Below, piece after piece: positions 31,316 through 43,277 of a stretch of 64,000 bases of DNA. The position numbers and the translations under genes are program-made. The DNA is from Perilla frutescens (taxonomy: Eukaryota > Streptophyta > Magnoliopsida > Lamiales > Lamiaceae): NCBI GenBank assembly GCA_026008535.1, contig BRKX01000007.1:52875001-52939000 (forward strand), written 5' to 3'. Below the pieces are notes generated by a model that was not told the DNA's origin, did no database searches, and was given only the letters and a program-made list of their open reading frames with translations. The number at the start of each line of letters is the position of its first letter. Position 1 is the stretch's first letter.

Positions 31316-34300
31316 TGTAATATCCCAGATTTCTGAATAAGGTTTAGAAGGATGTTAATGACAAGTTAATTAATTTAAGAAGGAATCTAATTAAGATTAG
31401 CCAAGGTTGGATGTCAGTCACGACTTTAGGAGTCAGATCGCCTTTTTGAGAAATGTGATTTTAACTATTTTATGAGCATCCGTGGTCTCGTTAGAGAGGT
31501 ATTAACTCAAGGAGTATGCCGGTGTTCTCGGATTTTAATTCTGAAGTCATTTGAGTTCCCGGTGTCGAAAAACGCATTTAAAAGAAGAATGAATAGTAAC
31601 TTTTGCGTGCGTTCGTGTTTTGAGAAATTTACGAAATCCTCCTCGTTAATCCAAGTGCAGTTCTGTCAGGCCCCTCTTATGGGAAATGACTCAAGGATTC
31701 CGTTGGCGTTCACGGATTGACATTTTGAGATCAATCGAACGCTCGGGAGCCAAATCTGTCAGTCTAAGTGAATAGTAAAAGTAATTCCAAAAAGAGAATC
31801 TTTGCTCGTCTTCCTTCTGACGAACCCGTCTTCTTCATGAGACAAGTTGGTTCACTAGTATTCGAACCAACGAGTCTCCCGGTATTTTTAGATTTCGTGT
31901 CTGAAGTTATTTGGACCTCGACATCGAATAAAGCAGCTTTTAACCGAACCCGGGGTAACTTTTGCAGTATTCCCGCATAGCAATGGCTTCCAAGGGAAGC
32001 CAAAGCTTTTCCTATACATAGGGGACCACCTCTTTAGCTTTTCTTGCTCACTTTACTCTTCCATTCACTTCTAAAAGTCGAGAGGAGAAAAAATTTGAAA
32101 GCCGAGAAGGTTCTGTCGAATTAAAAATCATTCTTCGTGAGTGTTCTTCAAGAAGACGAACGGAGTGGCGTAGAAGAGATGCGGTGAGGGAATGTGCTAG
32201 GGGCGCCGTTGAAATCGTAGCAGGCGGCTCTGCCGCCGTTGCGACTCGACGAGACGCCGAGCTAGCCATATTCCTTCGACGCACCTGACCCCATCCATTT
32301 TAGTTCATCGATCTCAATTCCATTTCTTTTTCGTCTTTAAATTTCCGCATTTACTTTCCGTTCTTTACGTTCTTCGCGTTCTTCATTATTTCTCGTCTAA
32401 ATGTTACATTTCGATTTTTGTTGGAATTCCAAGATTATGACTTATGTGTTATATTTCTCATTTTAATTCCGTTATTGTTATTCTAAGAAGATTAACCTCG
32501 TTATTCCGTTAAAAATCCGTCAAGCTATATTTAATTATTTTCAGAGGATTTTCGTGTTATGCCGTTATAATGCCAAAATTATTTTTAAGTTAAAGCATTT
32601 TGTCACATGATAAATTCAAGCACGTTGTTTTTGGAAAATTTCGGGTTTTGCGTTCTTCGCGTTCATCGAGAATCGATGAACACGAAGAACCCAGTTGAAG
32701 ATCGCCCAGGAGAGAGAGAAAAAGGGGTCCCGCGACCGCGGGGGGTGCGCGGCCGCGCGACGCCTCCCTCGGCCCAGGACCCCGCGGGCGCGGAGGTTGC
32801 GCGGGCGCGCGGGGTGCCGCCGGCGCGCGACGCTCCCTCCCCGTGTTGTTCGACGCTCGTCCTTCCGACTTTTCGAGTTCCTCTTCAAGTCATATTTTTC
32901 CGAGTAATTCTCAAGTTTAAACTAAGAATATTTTTCGAGATATCTCCGATTTATTTCGAGAAAATTTTTAAAGATCTTTTCCGTCTAAAAATTTAGAAAT
33001 CAAGTCGAGAAATTCCTTTAAATAAAATAAACCCTTTTCGGACCCTCATTAGGTCAAAGTCGTGCTATCCATATTAAGTCCTAGCTAAGGGGTTATTAGT
33101 TGGGTGTTATTTAATATCATGTTATCAGAAATCTTCGAAGAAGGCTTCTAAGTCGATGATTCGACTTTTGTAGGAGGAATCGAGCATCGGAGAAATACTA
33201 AGGAAAACCACCAGCTCGTTGCCTCGTCTTCTGTTCCGTAATCAAGGTGGGTAAATCTATACTCATCTAAAGTTTGAGCTAATGAGCTCTAGAAGCATGT
33301 TAGGGCAGATGAGATATCCAATAAAGTATTTTGCTCAACCTGTTTGATCCCTGTACAAGGAAAGGAATAAATGGAGTTATGCATGATTATGCTGAATTAT
33401 TATTTGGGGTAGGTAAAGTAAAGAAAGCTAGTTTAAGTTCAGCAATCTCTCAAGTATGTTTAGATATGCTAGAATTGTTTATCTACAATTTATGCTAGCA
33501 TGAAGTGTTTAGAATTGCCTTATTTGCAATCAATGTTTATCCGCGTTCATTTTCTTGTACTTGAATGTTTATGCTTTAATAAAGCTCGTATAGTTAAGGT
33601 TCAAGGATTGCCTTGTTAGGGTAGCTTTACCCCCTCTGTAGGCCGAGATCATGTAGTGATAAGATATTAGCCTTAGACATTGTTCTAAGCCTAGTAATGT
33701 TAGAAAGAATAGGAAGAGATGGACTTAGCATCCACTTAAGCAGGACTCGAGCTCAGAATTATTAAGGTCGTCGCTGAGGGGCTTTTCTCTCGCAAACTCG
33801 TTCGGATATTTAAGGTAACCCCTCTTCTATCCTATGGCATGCCTAAGGGTACAGTTGACGACAGGTTTGAGCCAAGTTGGGCCCAAAAGAAAAGAAAAGG
33901 TTTTACGGATACGGAGAGGGCTTTTGCGTTTTGCTCTTCGTATACCGTCTATTAATCATTGGATATCTTGAAAGTTATAAAAGCATTTTCGCTAAAACCC
34001 ACTGAGTGCATTAGCACTCATGCCCCCTCTTTTCAAATGTTTTCAGGTTGAGATACTGAGGATGCTAGTGGCTGTGAATGTGGGTTGGCTGTCAAGACTA
34101 TTTTGCTATTATCTAATGTTCTAATAAACCCCACTTTGTGATCCGCTACTCTGATACACTCTTTTCAATTCTGTTTAAGTCCTATTATGTTTAGCAAGAC
34201 TCTATGAATAATCTCCCCAGAAACGATTTAATACTTATAAGATGCATATTATGTTATCTCTATTTTTAAGTATGATCTCCGTTCACCTGCAAAGAGATCT

Positions 34301-34504
34301 AACGAGTTGGTATCTTATTAATTAGCCGTTCTTTCCGCTTAAGCATATTTTCTTTTAATCCAAGTAAACCCAAGCATTCCATATAACTTCTAAGGCACGT
34401 CTTGATTCTTAAAACTCTTGATAAATCCCCCATCTTTATTCATTAATCTCTTAATAACACCCTGTCCCCACTCGTAATCCCTATCTCGGGACCGGGCTGT
34501 TACA
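31316..34504 (+). repeat. 5' LTR of the chromovirus
   Basis: TGTAATATCCC...GGCTGTTACA. The TATA-type motif near 32013 (CTATACATAGGGG) is mutated compared with CTATATATAGGGG in the 3' LTR. It contains a GC-rich block (32729-32850) and near its end a perfect inverted repeat, TGAGTGC-ATTA-GCACTCA (34003-34020), followed by TTTTCAGG. Confidence 0.95.
32729..32850. repeat. GC-rich block inside the chromovirus 5' LTR
   Basis: About 120 bp made almost only of G, C and CpG in an AT-rich LTR, beginning CGCGACCGCGGGG. Open frames over it on both strands (Arg/Ala/Pro-rich) are a composition effect. The 3' LTR version lies at 41484-41612 and is about 17 bp longer because of an extra GCGGGGCTGCGCAGGCG-type unit. 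Confidence 0.75.
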
Positions 34505-34506
34505 GT

Positions 34507-34518
34507 TGGTATCAGAGC
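34507..34518 (+). promoter_or_regulatory. Primer binding site of the chromovirus
   Basis: TGGTATCAGAGC, initiator-Met tRNA type, two bases after the 5' LTR end. Confidence 0.93.
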
Positions 34519-35042
34519 AGGTTTGCAACTCTGCAGACCTGTCTCCTTGTTTGAAATAAGTCTATGTGAATATAAGTTGTTCTCTGATAAGTTAAAGCAG
34601 CAACCCACAGCTCGCCATCACCCTCGCACTCTCAACCAAAAATCAAGGTATGATAGTGTAGAAATTTTGGATTTTGGATTCATGATTTTGGAATATAGGT
34701 AGGGAAAAGATTTGAGCAAGCATACCTGTTTTATGGACAAGAGAAAAACCGTGAGAATGAAATTCCAAGTAAAAGGTGTTCGGGTAAGATGATTTCCTAG
34801 ATGGAAAGTTTGTGAAAAGATTTCTCGATTCCAAAATGACTTAAAAATCATCTCTCGAAATTTTTGACTCAAAAGAAAGGGTAAACAATGTATGTTTAAA
34901 GAACTTTGGGCACCAAAATTTTTATAAAAGTTGTCAACTACTTCATAAAATGGAATTAAGCATGCAAGATTAATCCAGACATTAGAAGGACCTTAGGTCT
35001 CCTTTTTTTTGAATCTAGACTGATTAAGTTATTCTCTTCTAG
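34519..35042 (+). other. Chromovirus leader
   Basis: 524 bp of untranslated sequence between the primer site and the first ORF. I see no gene in it. Confidence 0.6.
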
Positions 35043-35651
35043 ATGGTTAAGCGTCGTTCGACAACTAGGAAGAGCGTGCCTCTTTTCCGCCCTGTGCAAG
35101 AAAGAGTTGAGAGATTCAGAAGAGAAACTTGGAATGGTAACGAACAGTTGCTGTCCTACATGGCGAGATACCTCGAAAGGTGGGCTTGGGTAAATGGCTA
35201 TAGAGGAGAGCCCGGGAGCGTATCCGACTTGGAAACGTGCATCCGCATGTGCGAGCATGCACCACCTGCTTGGAGGCCTACAATGTACCGTATCCTGCAA
35301 AGCACGATCACCCGCGATCCCGAGACGTACGCTGAGATCGGAAACCTAAAGGAATTCTCGTCAGCCTTAATGGCTCGTTGGGTATCGGAGTATGGCCACG
35401 TGCATGCCTTAGCCGAGCAACAAGAAGATGAGCAAAATCCCTTTCTCGTGGTAGAGCTAGAATTGCAAAGGGCGACTCTCAACAGTCCTCCTGGATTTCA
35501 AGTGCCACGTCCTCACGACGAAGGAACCACATTTAGAGGACTTTGGCATCGATATATAAAATTATGGGTTGCAACCGGGATAGGGCAGTCTCTTGGAAAA
35601 TTCACTGCCACTATTGGGTTTAGAAATCTTAAAGAATCTATTACATATTAA
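35043..35651 (+). CDS. Unrecognised 202-aa ORF at the gag position of the chromovirus
   Basis: Starts MVKRRSTTRKSVPLFRPVQ, directly after the leader, where gag should start. It is rich in Arg and Trp and charged, and predicted soluble by eye. I recognise no capsid motif (the usual gag core of chromoviruses is missing), so it may be a divergent N-terminal part of gag or material that replaced it. It ends at a TAA at 35649-35651. About 345 bp of non-matching sequence separate it from the recognisable C-terminal part of gag. Function unknown. Confidence 0.5.
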   Translation: MVKRRSTTRKSVPLFRPVQERVERFRRETWNGNEQLLSYMARYLERWAWVNGYRGEPGSVSDLETCIRMCEHAPPAWRPTMYRILQSTITRDPETYAEIGNLKEFSSALMARWVSEYGHVHALAEQQEDEQNPFLVVELELQRATLNSPPGFQVPRPHDEGTTFRGLWHRYIKLWVATGIGQSLGKFTATIGFRNLKESITY

Positions 35652-35995
35652 AGTCTTGGTCAGAGCGGATATTAGATTACAGGCAAACAGATGGATTAAA
35701 CATCTAGGTGTTCTAACAGCAACACCTTCTACACCTCCTTTCTATGCTTAATCATGAGCCGGGCCTTTACCCCTTTCCTTGCATGGCGATCCTACTTCCT
35801 CTTCGCCTTCTTCTGGGTCCTCGTCTTCTTCTTCTTCTTCTTCTTCTTCAATATCAACCGTTTCTGGGACGGTAAACTTGAATGTCCTCATGCGAACGCT
35901 CCCTTCAGAATACTGATGGGGCATACACTGTCCCAGACCTTGAGAAGCGGGCACAGGGGTCCACTGGTTCACTTGAGGAGTGCAGGAGAATAGGG
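35652..35995 (-). other. Scrambled segment with an acidic coding-like stretch on the opposite strand
   Basis: On the plus strand this interrupts gag. On the minus strand a frame runs MRTFKFTVPETVDIE, then a run of eight or more Glu from a GAA/CTT microsatellite (35825-35850), then EDEDPEEGEEE and a stop at 35748. Acidic stretches occur in some gag proteins, so an inverted piece of gag is possible. The alternative is unrelated filler DNA. Confidence 0.4.
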
Positions 35996-37280
35996 ATTCG
36001 GTGTGGTTCACGATTCGGGCATTTGAAGGTCCTGCTCCACATCTAGTGGACACAGATGGGAAGAAAGCACACAAGTTCAAGAAAGGACTCAGATCCGAGA
36101 TTGGCATAGCCCTCGCTGGGCAAGAAGACATGTCTTATGCCCGAACCTTAGCCAAAGCATTGAGCATAGAAGCCATCCTTCCTCAGAAGATTCAACCCTC
36201 TCAGTCGTCTAATGATCCGAAGGGGAAAAGGAAGTGGGAAGGAGGGAGAAGGGATGACAGAAGGAAGAAACCCCACTGGCAAAACCGAGAGTCAGGGGTG
36301 CCTCGAAATCAACTTAGCAACGCCCCTAGTTTTAGGCCGTGTCAAAAGTGCGGAAGAATGCATCCTGGAGTCTGTCGAGCAAATCTAACTGGGTGCTACA
36401 ACTGTGGCGAGGAGGGGCACTTCAAGAGAGAATGTCCTAAAGGAAACAACCAACGATCCCAAACACCACAGCAACCCATGTACCCGCAACCACTTCAGCA
36501 ACTTCCTAGAAACCAGCCAAGACTGCAGCAAGGAGGACCTCAGGGTCAAAGGCCGGGACTGAATCCGAGACCTAACCAAGGACGAGACCAAAGGTCCAAT
36601 CAAGGACAAAGGCCACCTCAGCCAGCTCGAACTTATGCTCTCAATCAGCAGCAAGCTGCTAAGGCCCCAGGTAATCTAGCAGGTATGATTACCCTCCTCG
36701 AGACGCCAGTTTTAGCTCTCTTTGACACAGGAGCATCGCATTCGTTTATAGCTGAGTCTGTTTGTAAGAAACTAAAGATTGAACCAGAGAATGATCTTGA
36801 AATAAGTATTCCCTTTGGAAAGAAAATGATGTCTAGGAAGGTCTGCTCTAACCTGGAATTGAACATAGAAGGGGAAAACTTTAAGTCAAATCTTTATATG
36901 ATACAGATTCAGGACTTCGACATAATCCTAGGGATGGATTGGTTAGCCTCAGCTAATGCTTCCATAAGCTGCCCCGAGAGGGAGGTAACGTTTCGACCAC
37001 CCGGGAAACCCGAGTTGAAAATCTGCGGATCAAGGTTGGGAACCAAAATCCCAGTGATATCCGCCCTAAAGGCCACCAAGATGATAAGAAAGAACAACTG
37101 CCAAGCATTTTTAGTTAACCTAATAAGGAAAGAGGGAGGAGAGCTCTCCATCGAAGACGTTCCAGTCGTAAGAGAATACCCCGACGTATTCCCAAAGGAG
37201 CGGCCAGGACTACCTCCAGACCGGCAGGTGGAGTTCGCTATCAAGTTAGAACCAGGAGCCGCCCCAGTTTCAAAACCCCC
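35996..37280 (+). pseudogene. Chromovirus gag C-terminus and protease
   Basis: Picks up gag at APHLVDTDGKKAHKFKKGL, a conserved region of chromovirus gag, followed by a Lys/Arg-rich linker, a CCHC zinc knuckle (CYNCGEEGHFKREC), a Gln/Pro-rich spacer and the aspartic protease (LFDTGASHSFIAES, then IILGMDWL). The frame goes on to VSKPP and is then lost at a run of five C (37276-37280), one base short of what the RT frame needs. The central capsid part of gag upstream is missing. Confidence 0.9.
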
Positions 37281-40064
37281 TACAGAATGGCGCCTAAGGA
37301 GTTGCAAGAACTCAAGGTCCAACTGCAAGAGTTACTAGACCTAGGCTTTATCCAACCTAGTGTTTCACCTTGGGGAGCTCTAATCTTGTTCGTAAAGAAA
37401 AAGGATGGCATATTGAGAATGTGCATCGACTATAGAGAGCTTAATAAGCTAACCATCAAGAATCGATACCCTCTCCCAAGAATAGACGATCTCTTCGATC
37501 AACTCAAGGGAGCAAGTGTCTTCTCCAAGATAGACTTAAGATCTGGGTACCATCAGCTGAAGATCCAAAAGGAGGATATCCCTAAGACCGCTTTTAGAAC
37601 TCGCTATGGGCACTACGAGTTTGTGGTAATGCCATTCGGATTAACCAATGCCCCAGCAGTGTTCATGGATTTGATGAACCGGGTTTTTCACCCGTACCTT
37701 GATAAGTTTGTCCTAGTTTTCATAGATGATATTCTCATCTACTCCAAGGATGAGGAAGAACATCAAGAGCACTTAAGAGTAGTGCTGGAAACCTTAAGAA
37801 GAGAAAATCTTTATGCTAAGTTCAGCAAATGTGAGTTTTGGCTCAAGGAAGTAACGTTTCTAGGTCATATAGTCTCGGTAGAAGGAATCAAGGTGGATCC
37901 GGCCAAGATTGAAGCTGTAAGCAACTGGAAGTCTCCAAGAAGTGTGAACGAGATAAGGAGTTTCCTAGGACTCGCTGGATACTATCGCAGATTCATTGAA
38001 GGATTCTCGACTATATCCAAGCCTATGACGTGACTGCTACAGAAGGACTCCAAGTTCAAATGGACGCCTGAATATGAGGAAAGTTTTCAGACCTTGAAGA
38101 ATATACTAACCACAACCCCTGTTTTATCCATTCCAGAAGGGAATGAAGATTTCGTGGTTTACACAGACGCATCAAGCAAAGGATTAGGATGCGTACTAAT
38201 GCAGAGAGGAAAGGTGATTGCTTATGCTTCTAGACAGCTTAAGAATCACGAACAAAACTACCCGATGCATGACTTGGAACTAGCAGCGGTTGTTCATGCG
38301 CTAAAGATCTGGAGGCACTACCTCTACGAAGCTAAGTGTGAGATCTTCTCAGATCACAAAAGCTTGAAGTATTTCTTCGAGCAAAAAGATCTTAACATGA
38401 GACAAAGAAGATGGCTAGAACTCGTAAAAGACTATGACTGTACGATTCACTACAACCCAGGGAAAGCAAATATAGTAGCAGATGCCCTAAGTAGAAAGGA
38501 GAAGACGGAGTTGGGATTCGTTTCAGCTCAGGAAGATCTTCACAATGAATTCGAGAAGTTAAAGATCGAGGTTCTAACACCACCCGAGACCATCCAAGCT
38601 CAAATTGCCGCGATAGTCGCTCAGCCCGACCTAAGGCAAAGGATAATTGAAGCCCAGAGAGGAGACGAGTTTCTTGAAAAGAAAAGGCTGGAAGCGCGAA
38701 CTGATCACTCTCAAGAATTCGCGGAAGCCGCCGACAACGCACTCTTATTCAAAGGAAGGCTTTGTGTGCCTAGCAAAGGAGAACTAAAGGAGGAAATCAT
38801 GTGCGAAGCACATGACACGCCATATACAGCACATCCCGGAAGCACCAAGATGTACCAAGACCTCAAGAAGAAGTTCTGGTGGAACAACATGAAAAGAGAA
38901 ATAGCCGCCTTCGTGGAAAGGTGCCTGAGTTGTCAACAAGTGAAAGCTTTGCATCAAAAACCTTCTGGTTTGCTTCAACCCTTAGAAATCCCTGAATGGA
39001 AGTGGGATCATATCAACATGGACTTCGTCGTAGGTTTGCCAAGGTCCAAGCGGGGAAATACCGCCATTTGGGTAATCATTGACCGATTATCTAAATCAGC
39101 ACACTTTGTTGCTGTTAGGATGACGGACGGACTAGATCAACTATCCCAGTTGTATGTTAAGGAAATTGTGCGTTTGCATGGAGTGCCGGTTTCGATTACA
39201 TCGGACTGTGATTCAAGATTTAAATAAAGATTCTGGAGGAGCCTACAAGATGCAATGGGATCAAAGCTCAACTTTAGCACAGTGTTCCATCCTCAAACGG
39301 ATGGCCAATCTGAAAGGACCATCTAGATTCTAGAAGACATGCTTAGAGGATTCGTCATCGATCAAGGAGGCAATTGGGAGGAGTTACTACCTTTGGTAGA
39401 ATTTGCCTATAACAATAGCTACCAGACATCGATCGGCATGGCCCCTTATGAAGCCCTTTATGGAAAGAAGTGTAGATCGCCCCTATATTGGGACGAGGTC
39501 GGAGAGAAAAGGATACTTGGACCCGAGATGGTCCAGGAGGCCGTCCAGAAAATCGAGCTCATTCGTCAACGCATCAAGGAAGCTCAAGATAGACAGAAGG
39601 CCTACGCAGATGAAAGGAGGACGAAGCTCAGTTTTGACATTGGAGATAAAGTGTTTCTGAAGGTGTCTCCATCAAAAGGAATAATTCGTTTTGGCAAACG
39701 AAGCAAGTTGAGGCCCAAGTTTATCGGACCTTTTGAGATTTTAGAAAAGGTGAAAGAAGTAGCCTACAGGTTGGCCTTACTACCCAATCTGAGTAACGTA
39801 CATGACATCTTTCATGTCTCAATGTTACGAAGGTACGTGTTTGACCCAAAACACGTGATTAGCAAAGAAGAGATAGTCCTGAATGAGGACTTAGCCTATG
39901 AAGAAAAGCCTCAAGCCATCGTAGATTGAAAAATTCAGAAGCTGAGAAATAAGGAGATCGACCTGGTGAAAGTAATCTGGAACCACCATGGTTCAGAGGA
40001 AGCAACTTGGGAGCTTGAATCCGAGCTGCTCAAGAAGTACCCTGATATCGCTTATCATGGTTAG
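37281..40064 (+). pseudogene. Chromovirus RT, RNase H, integrase and chromodomain
   Basis: One frame encodes RT (YRELNKLTIKNRYPLPRID, KIDLRSGYHQL, VFIDDILIYS), RNase H (YTDASSKGLGCVL, ADALSRK), the integrase zinc region (HPGSTKMYQDLKKKFWW, CLSCQQVK), the core (INMDFVVGLP; a SDCDSRF site where SDRDSRF is usual; HPQTDGQSERTI), the GDKVFLKVSPSKG block and a terminal chromodomain-like segment (WNHHGSEEATWELES). Four in-frame stops break it: TGA 38031, TAA 39225, TAG 39324 and TGA 39927. By comparison with the family consensus each can come from C-to-T (CGA, CAA or CAG). The catalytic FIDD of RT is intact. Chromodomains of this lineage direct integration to heterochromatin. Confidence 0.92.
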
Positions 40065-40089
40065 TAAATTTCGGGACGAAATTTTATTT

Positions 40090-40102
40090 AAAGGAGGTAG
40101 GA
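40090..40102 (+). promoter_or_regulatory. Polypurine tract of the chromovirus
   Basis: AAAGGAGGTAGGA directly before the 3' LTR start TGTAATA. Confidence 0.88.
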
Positions 40103-43100
40103 TGTAATACCCCAGATTTCTGAATAAGGTTTAGAAGGATGTTAATGACAAGTTAATTAATTTAAGAAGGAATCTAATTAAGATTAGCCAAGGTTGGATG
40201 TCAGTCACGACTTTAGGAGTCAGATCGCCTTTTTGAGAAATGTGATTTTAACTATTTTATGACCATCCGTGGTCTCGTTAGAGAGGTATTAACTCAAGGA
40301 GTATGCCGATGTTCTCGGATTTTAATTCTGAAGACATTTGAGTTCCCGGTCTCGAAAAACGCATTTAAAAGAAGAATGAATAGTAACTTTTGCGTGCGTT
40401 CGTGTTTTGAGAAATTTACGAAATCCTCCTCGTTAATCCAAGTGCAGTTCTGTCAGGCCCCTCTTATGGGAAATGACTCAAGGATTCCGTTGGCGTTCAC
40501 GGATTGACATTTTGAGATCAATCGAACGCTCGGGAGCCAAATCTGTCAGTCTAAGTGAATAGTAAAAGTAATTCCAAAAAGAGAATCTTTGCTCGTCTTC
40601 CTTCTGACGAACCCGTCTTCTTCATGAGACAAGTTGGTTCACTAGTATTCGAACCAACGAGTCTCCCGGTATTTTTAGATTTCGTGTCTGAAGTTATTTG
40701 GACCTCGACATCGAATAAAGCAGCTTTTAACCGAACCCGGGGTAACTTTTGCAGTATTCCCGCATAGCAATGGCTTCCAAGGGAAGCCAAAGCTTTTCCT
40801 ATATATAGGGGACCACCTCTTTAGCTTTTCTTGCTCACTTTACTCTTCCATTCACTTCTAAAAGTCGAGAGGAGAAAAAATTTGAAAGCCGAGAAGGTTC
40901 TGTCGAATTAAAAATCATTCTTCGTGAGTGTTCTTCAAGAAGACGAACGGAGTGGCGTAGAAGAGATGCGGTGAGGGAATGTGCTAGGGGCGCCGTTGAA
41001 ATCGTAGCAGGCGGCTCTGCCGCCGTTGCGACTCGACGAGACGCCGAGCTAGCCATATTCCTTCGACGCACCTGACCCCATCCATTTTAGTTCATCGATC
41101 TCAATTCCATTTCTTTTTCGTCTTTAAATTTCCGCATTTACTTTCCGTTCTTTACGTTCTTCGCGTTCTTCATTATTTCTCGTCTAAAAGTTACATTTCG
41201 ATTTTTGTTGGAATTCCAAGATTATGACTTATGCGTTATATTTCTCATTTTAATTCCGTTATTGTTATTCTAAGAAGATTAACCTCGTTATTCCGTTAAA
41301 AATCCGTCAAGCTATATTTAATTATTTTCGGAGGATTTTCGTGTTATGCCGTTATAATGCAAAAATTATTTTTAAGTTAAAGCATGTTGTCGCATGATAA
41401 ATTCAAGCACGTTGTTTTTGTAAAATTTCGACGAACACGAAGAACCCAGTTGAAGATCGCCGAGGAGAGAGAGAAAAAGGGGTCCCGTGACCGCGGGGGG
41501 TGCGCGGCCGCGCGACGCCTCCCTCGGCCCAGGACCCCGCGGGCGCGGAGGTTGCGCGGGCGCGGGGCTGCGCAGGCGCGTGGGGTGCCGCCGGCGCGCG
41601 ACGCTCCCTCCCCGTGTTGTTCGACGCTCGTCCTTCCGATTTTTCGAGTTCCTCTTCAAGTCATATTTTTCCGAGTAATTCTCAAGTTTAAACTAAGAAT
41701 ATTTTTCGAGATTTCTCCAATTTATTTCGAGAAAATTTTTAAAGATCTTTTCCGTCTAAAAATTTAGAAATCAAGTCGAGAAATTCCTTTAAATAAAATA
41801 AACCTTTTTCGGATCCTCATTAGGTCAAAGTCGTGCTATCCATATTAAGTCCTAGCTAAGGGGTTATTAGTTAGGTGTTATTTAATATCATGTTATCAGA
41901 AATCTTCGAAGAAGGCTTCTAAGTCGATGATTCGACTTTTATAGGAGGAATCGAGCCTCGGAGAAATACTAAGGAAAACCATCATCTCGTTGCCTCGTCT
42001 TCCGTTCCGTAATCAAGGTGGGTAAATCTATACTCATCTAAAGTTTGAGCTAATGAGCTCTAAAAGCATGTTAGGGCAAATGAGATATCCAATAAAGTAT
42101 TTTGCTCAACCTGTTTGATCCCTGTACAAGGAAAGGAATAAATGGAGTTATGCATGATTATGCTGAATTATTATTTGGGGTAGGTAAAGTAAAGAAAGCT
42201 AGTTTAAGTTAAGCAAGCTCTCAAGTATGTTTAGATATGCTAGAATTGTTTATCTACAATTTATGCTAGCATGAAGTGTTTAGAATTGCCTTATTTGCAA
42301 TCAATGTTTATCCGCGTTCATTTTCTTGTACTTGAATGTTTATGCTTTAATAAAGCTCGTATAGTTAAGGTTCAAGGATTGCCTTGTTAGGGTAGCTTTA
42401 CCCCCTCTGTAGGGCGAGATCATGTAGTGATAAGATATTAGCCTTAGACATTGTTCTAAGCCTGGTAATGTTAGAAAGAATAGGAAGAGATGGACTTAGC
42501 ATCCACTTAAGCAGAACTCGAGCTCAGAATTATTAAGGTAGTCGCTGAGGGGCTTTTCCCTCGCAAACTCATTCGGATATTTCAGGTAACCCCTCTTCTA
42601 TCCTATGGCATGCCTAAGGGTACAGTTGACGACAGGTTTGAGCCAAGTTGGGCCCAAAAGAAAAGAAAAGTTTTTACGGATACGGAGAGGGCTTTTGCGT
42701 TTTGCTCTCCGTATACCGTCTATTAATCATTGGATATCTTGAAAGTTATAAAAGCATTTTCGCTAAAACCCACTGAGTGCATTAGCGCTTATGCCCCCTC
42801 TTTTCAAATGTTTTCAGGTTGAGATGCTGAGGATGCTGGTGGCTGTGAATGTGGGTTGGCTGCCAAGACTATTTTGCTATTATCTAATGTTCTAATAAAC
42901 CCCACTTTGTGATCCGCTACTCTGATACACTCTTTTCAATTCTGTTTAAGTCCTATGTTTAGCAAGACTTTATGAATAATCTCCCCAGAAACGATTTAAT
43001 TCTTATAAGATGCATATTATGTTATCTCTGTTTTTAAGTATGATCTCCGTTCACCTGCAAAGAGATCTAACGAGTTGGTATCTGATTAATTAGCCGTTCT

Positions 43101-43272
43101 TTCCGCTTAAGCATATTTTCTTTTAATCCAAGTAAACCCGAGCATTCCATATAACTTCTAAGGCACGTCTTGATTCTTAAAACTCTTGATAAATCCCCCA
43201 TCTTTATTCATTAATCTCTTAATAACACCTTGTCCCCACTCATAATCCCTATGTCGGGACTGGGCTGTTACA
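40103..43272 (+). repeat. 3' LTR of the chromovirus
   Basis: 3170 bp. It keeps a clean CTATATATAGGGG promoter motif (near 40799). Compared with the 5' LTR it lacks about 35-40 bp near 41425 and has about 17 bp extra in the GC-rich block, with few substitutions elsewhere. The hairpin near 42772 has changed to TGAGTGC/GCGCTTA, which still pairs through G-U wobbles in RNA. Confidence 0.95.
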
Positions 43273-43277
43273 TTGTT
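43273..43277. repeat. Target-site duplication of the chromovirus (right)
   Basis: TTGTT, matching 31311-31315. Confidence 0.92.

Larger units (their letters stand above)
31316..43272 (+). mobile_element. Tekay/Del-like Ty3/gypsy chromovirus
   Basis: 11957-bp element with LTRs of 3189 and 3170 bp, a primer site TGGTATCAGAGC, gag, protease, RT, RNase H, integrase, a C-terminal chromodomain-like segment and a polypurine tract, flanked by TTGTT. Domain order (RT before integrase), the chromodomain and the very long LTRs fit the Tekay/Del lineage, an inference from known family traits. Coding capacity is lost through one frameshift, four nonsense codons and a scrambled gag. Confidence 0.95.

Noticed and set aside
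32600..33000. Overlapping Arg/Pro/Ala-rich ORFs of 70-129 aa on both strands (and at 41370-41770)
   Set aside because: They lie in the GC-rich part of the chromovirus LTRs, are open on both strands and resemble no family; GC composition explains them.
35748..36131. 127-aa minus-strand acidic ORF as an independent gene
   Set aside because: Its start overlaps the plus-strand gag frame and the Glu run comes from a GAA microsatellite. It is kept only as a scrambled segment.
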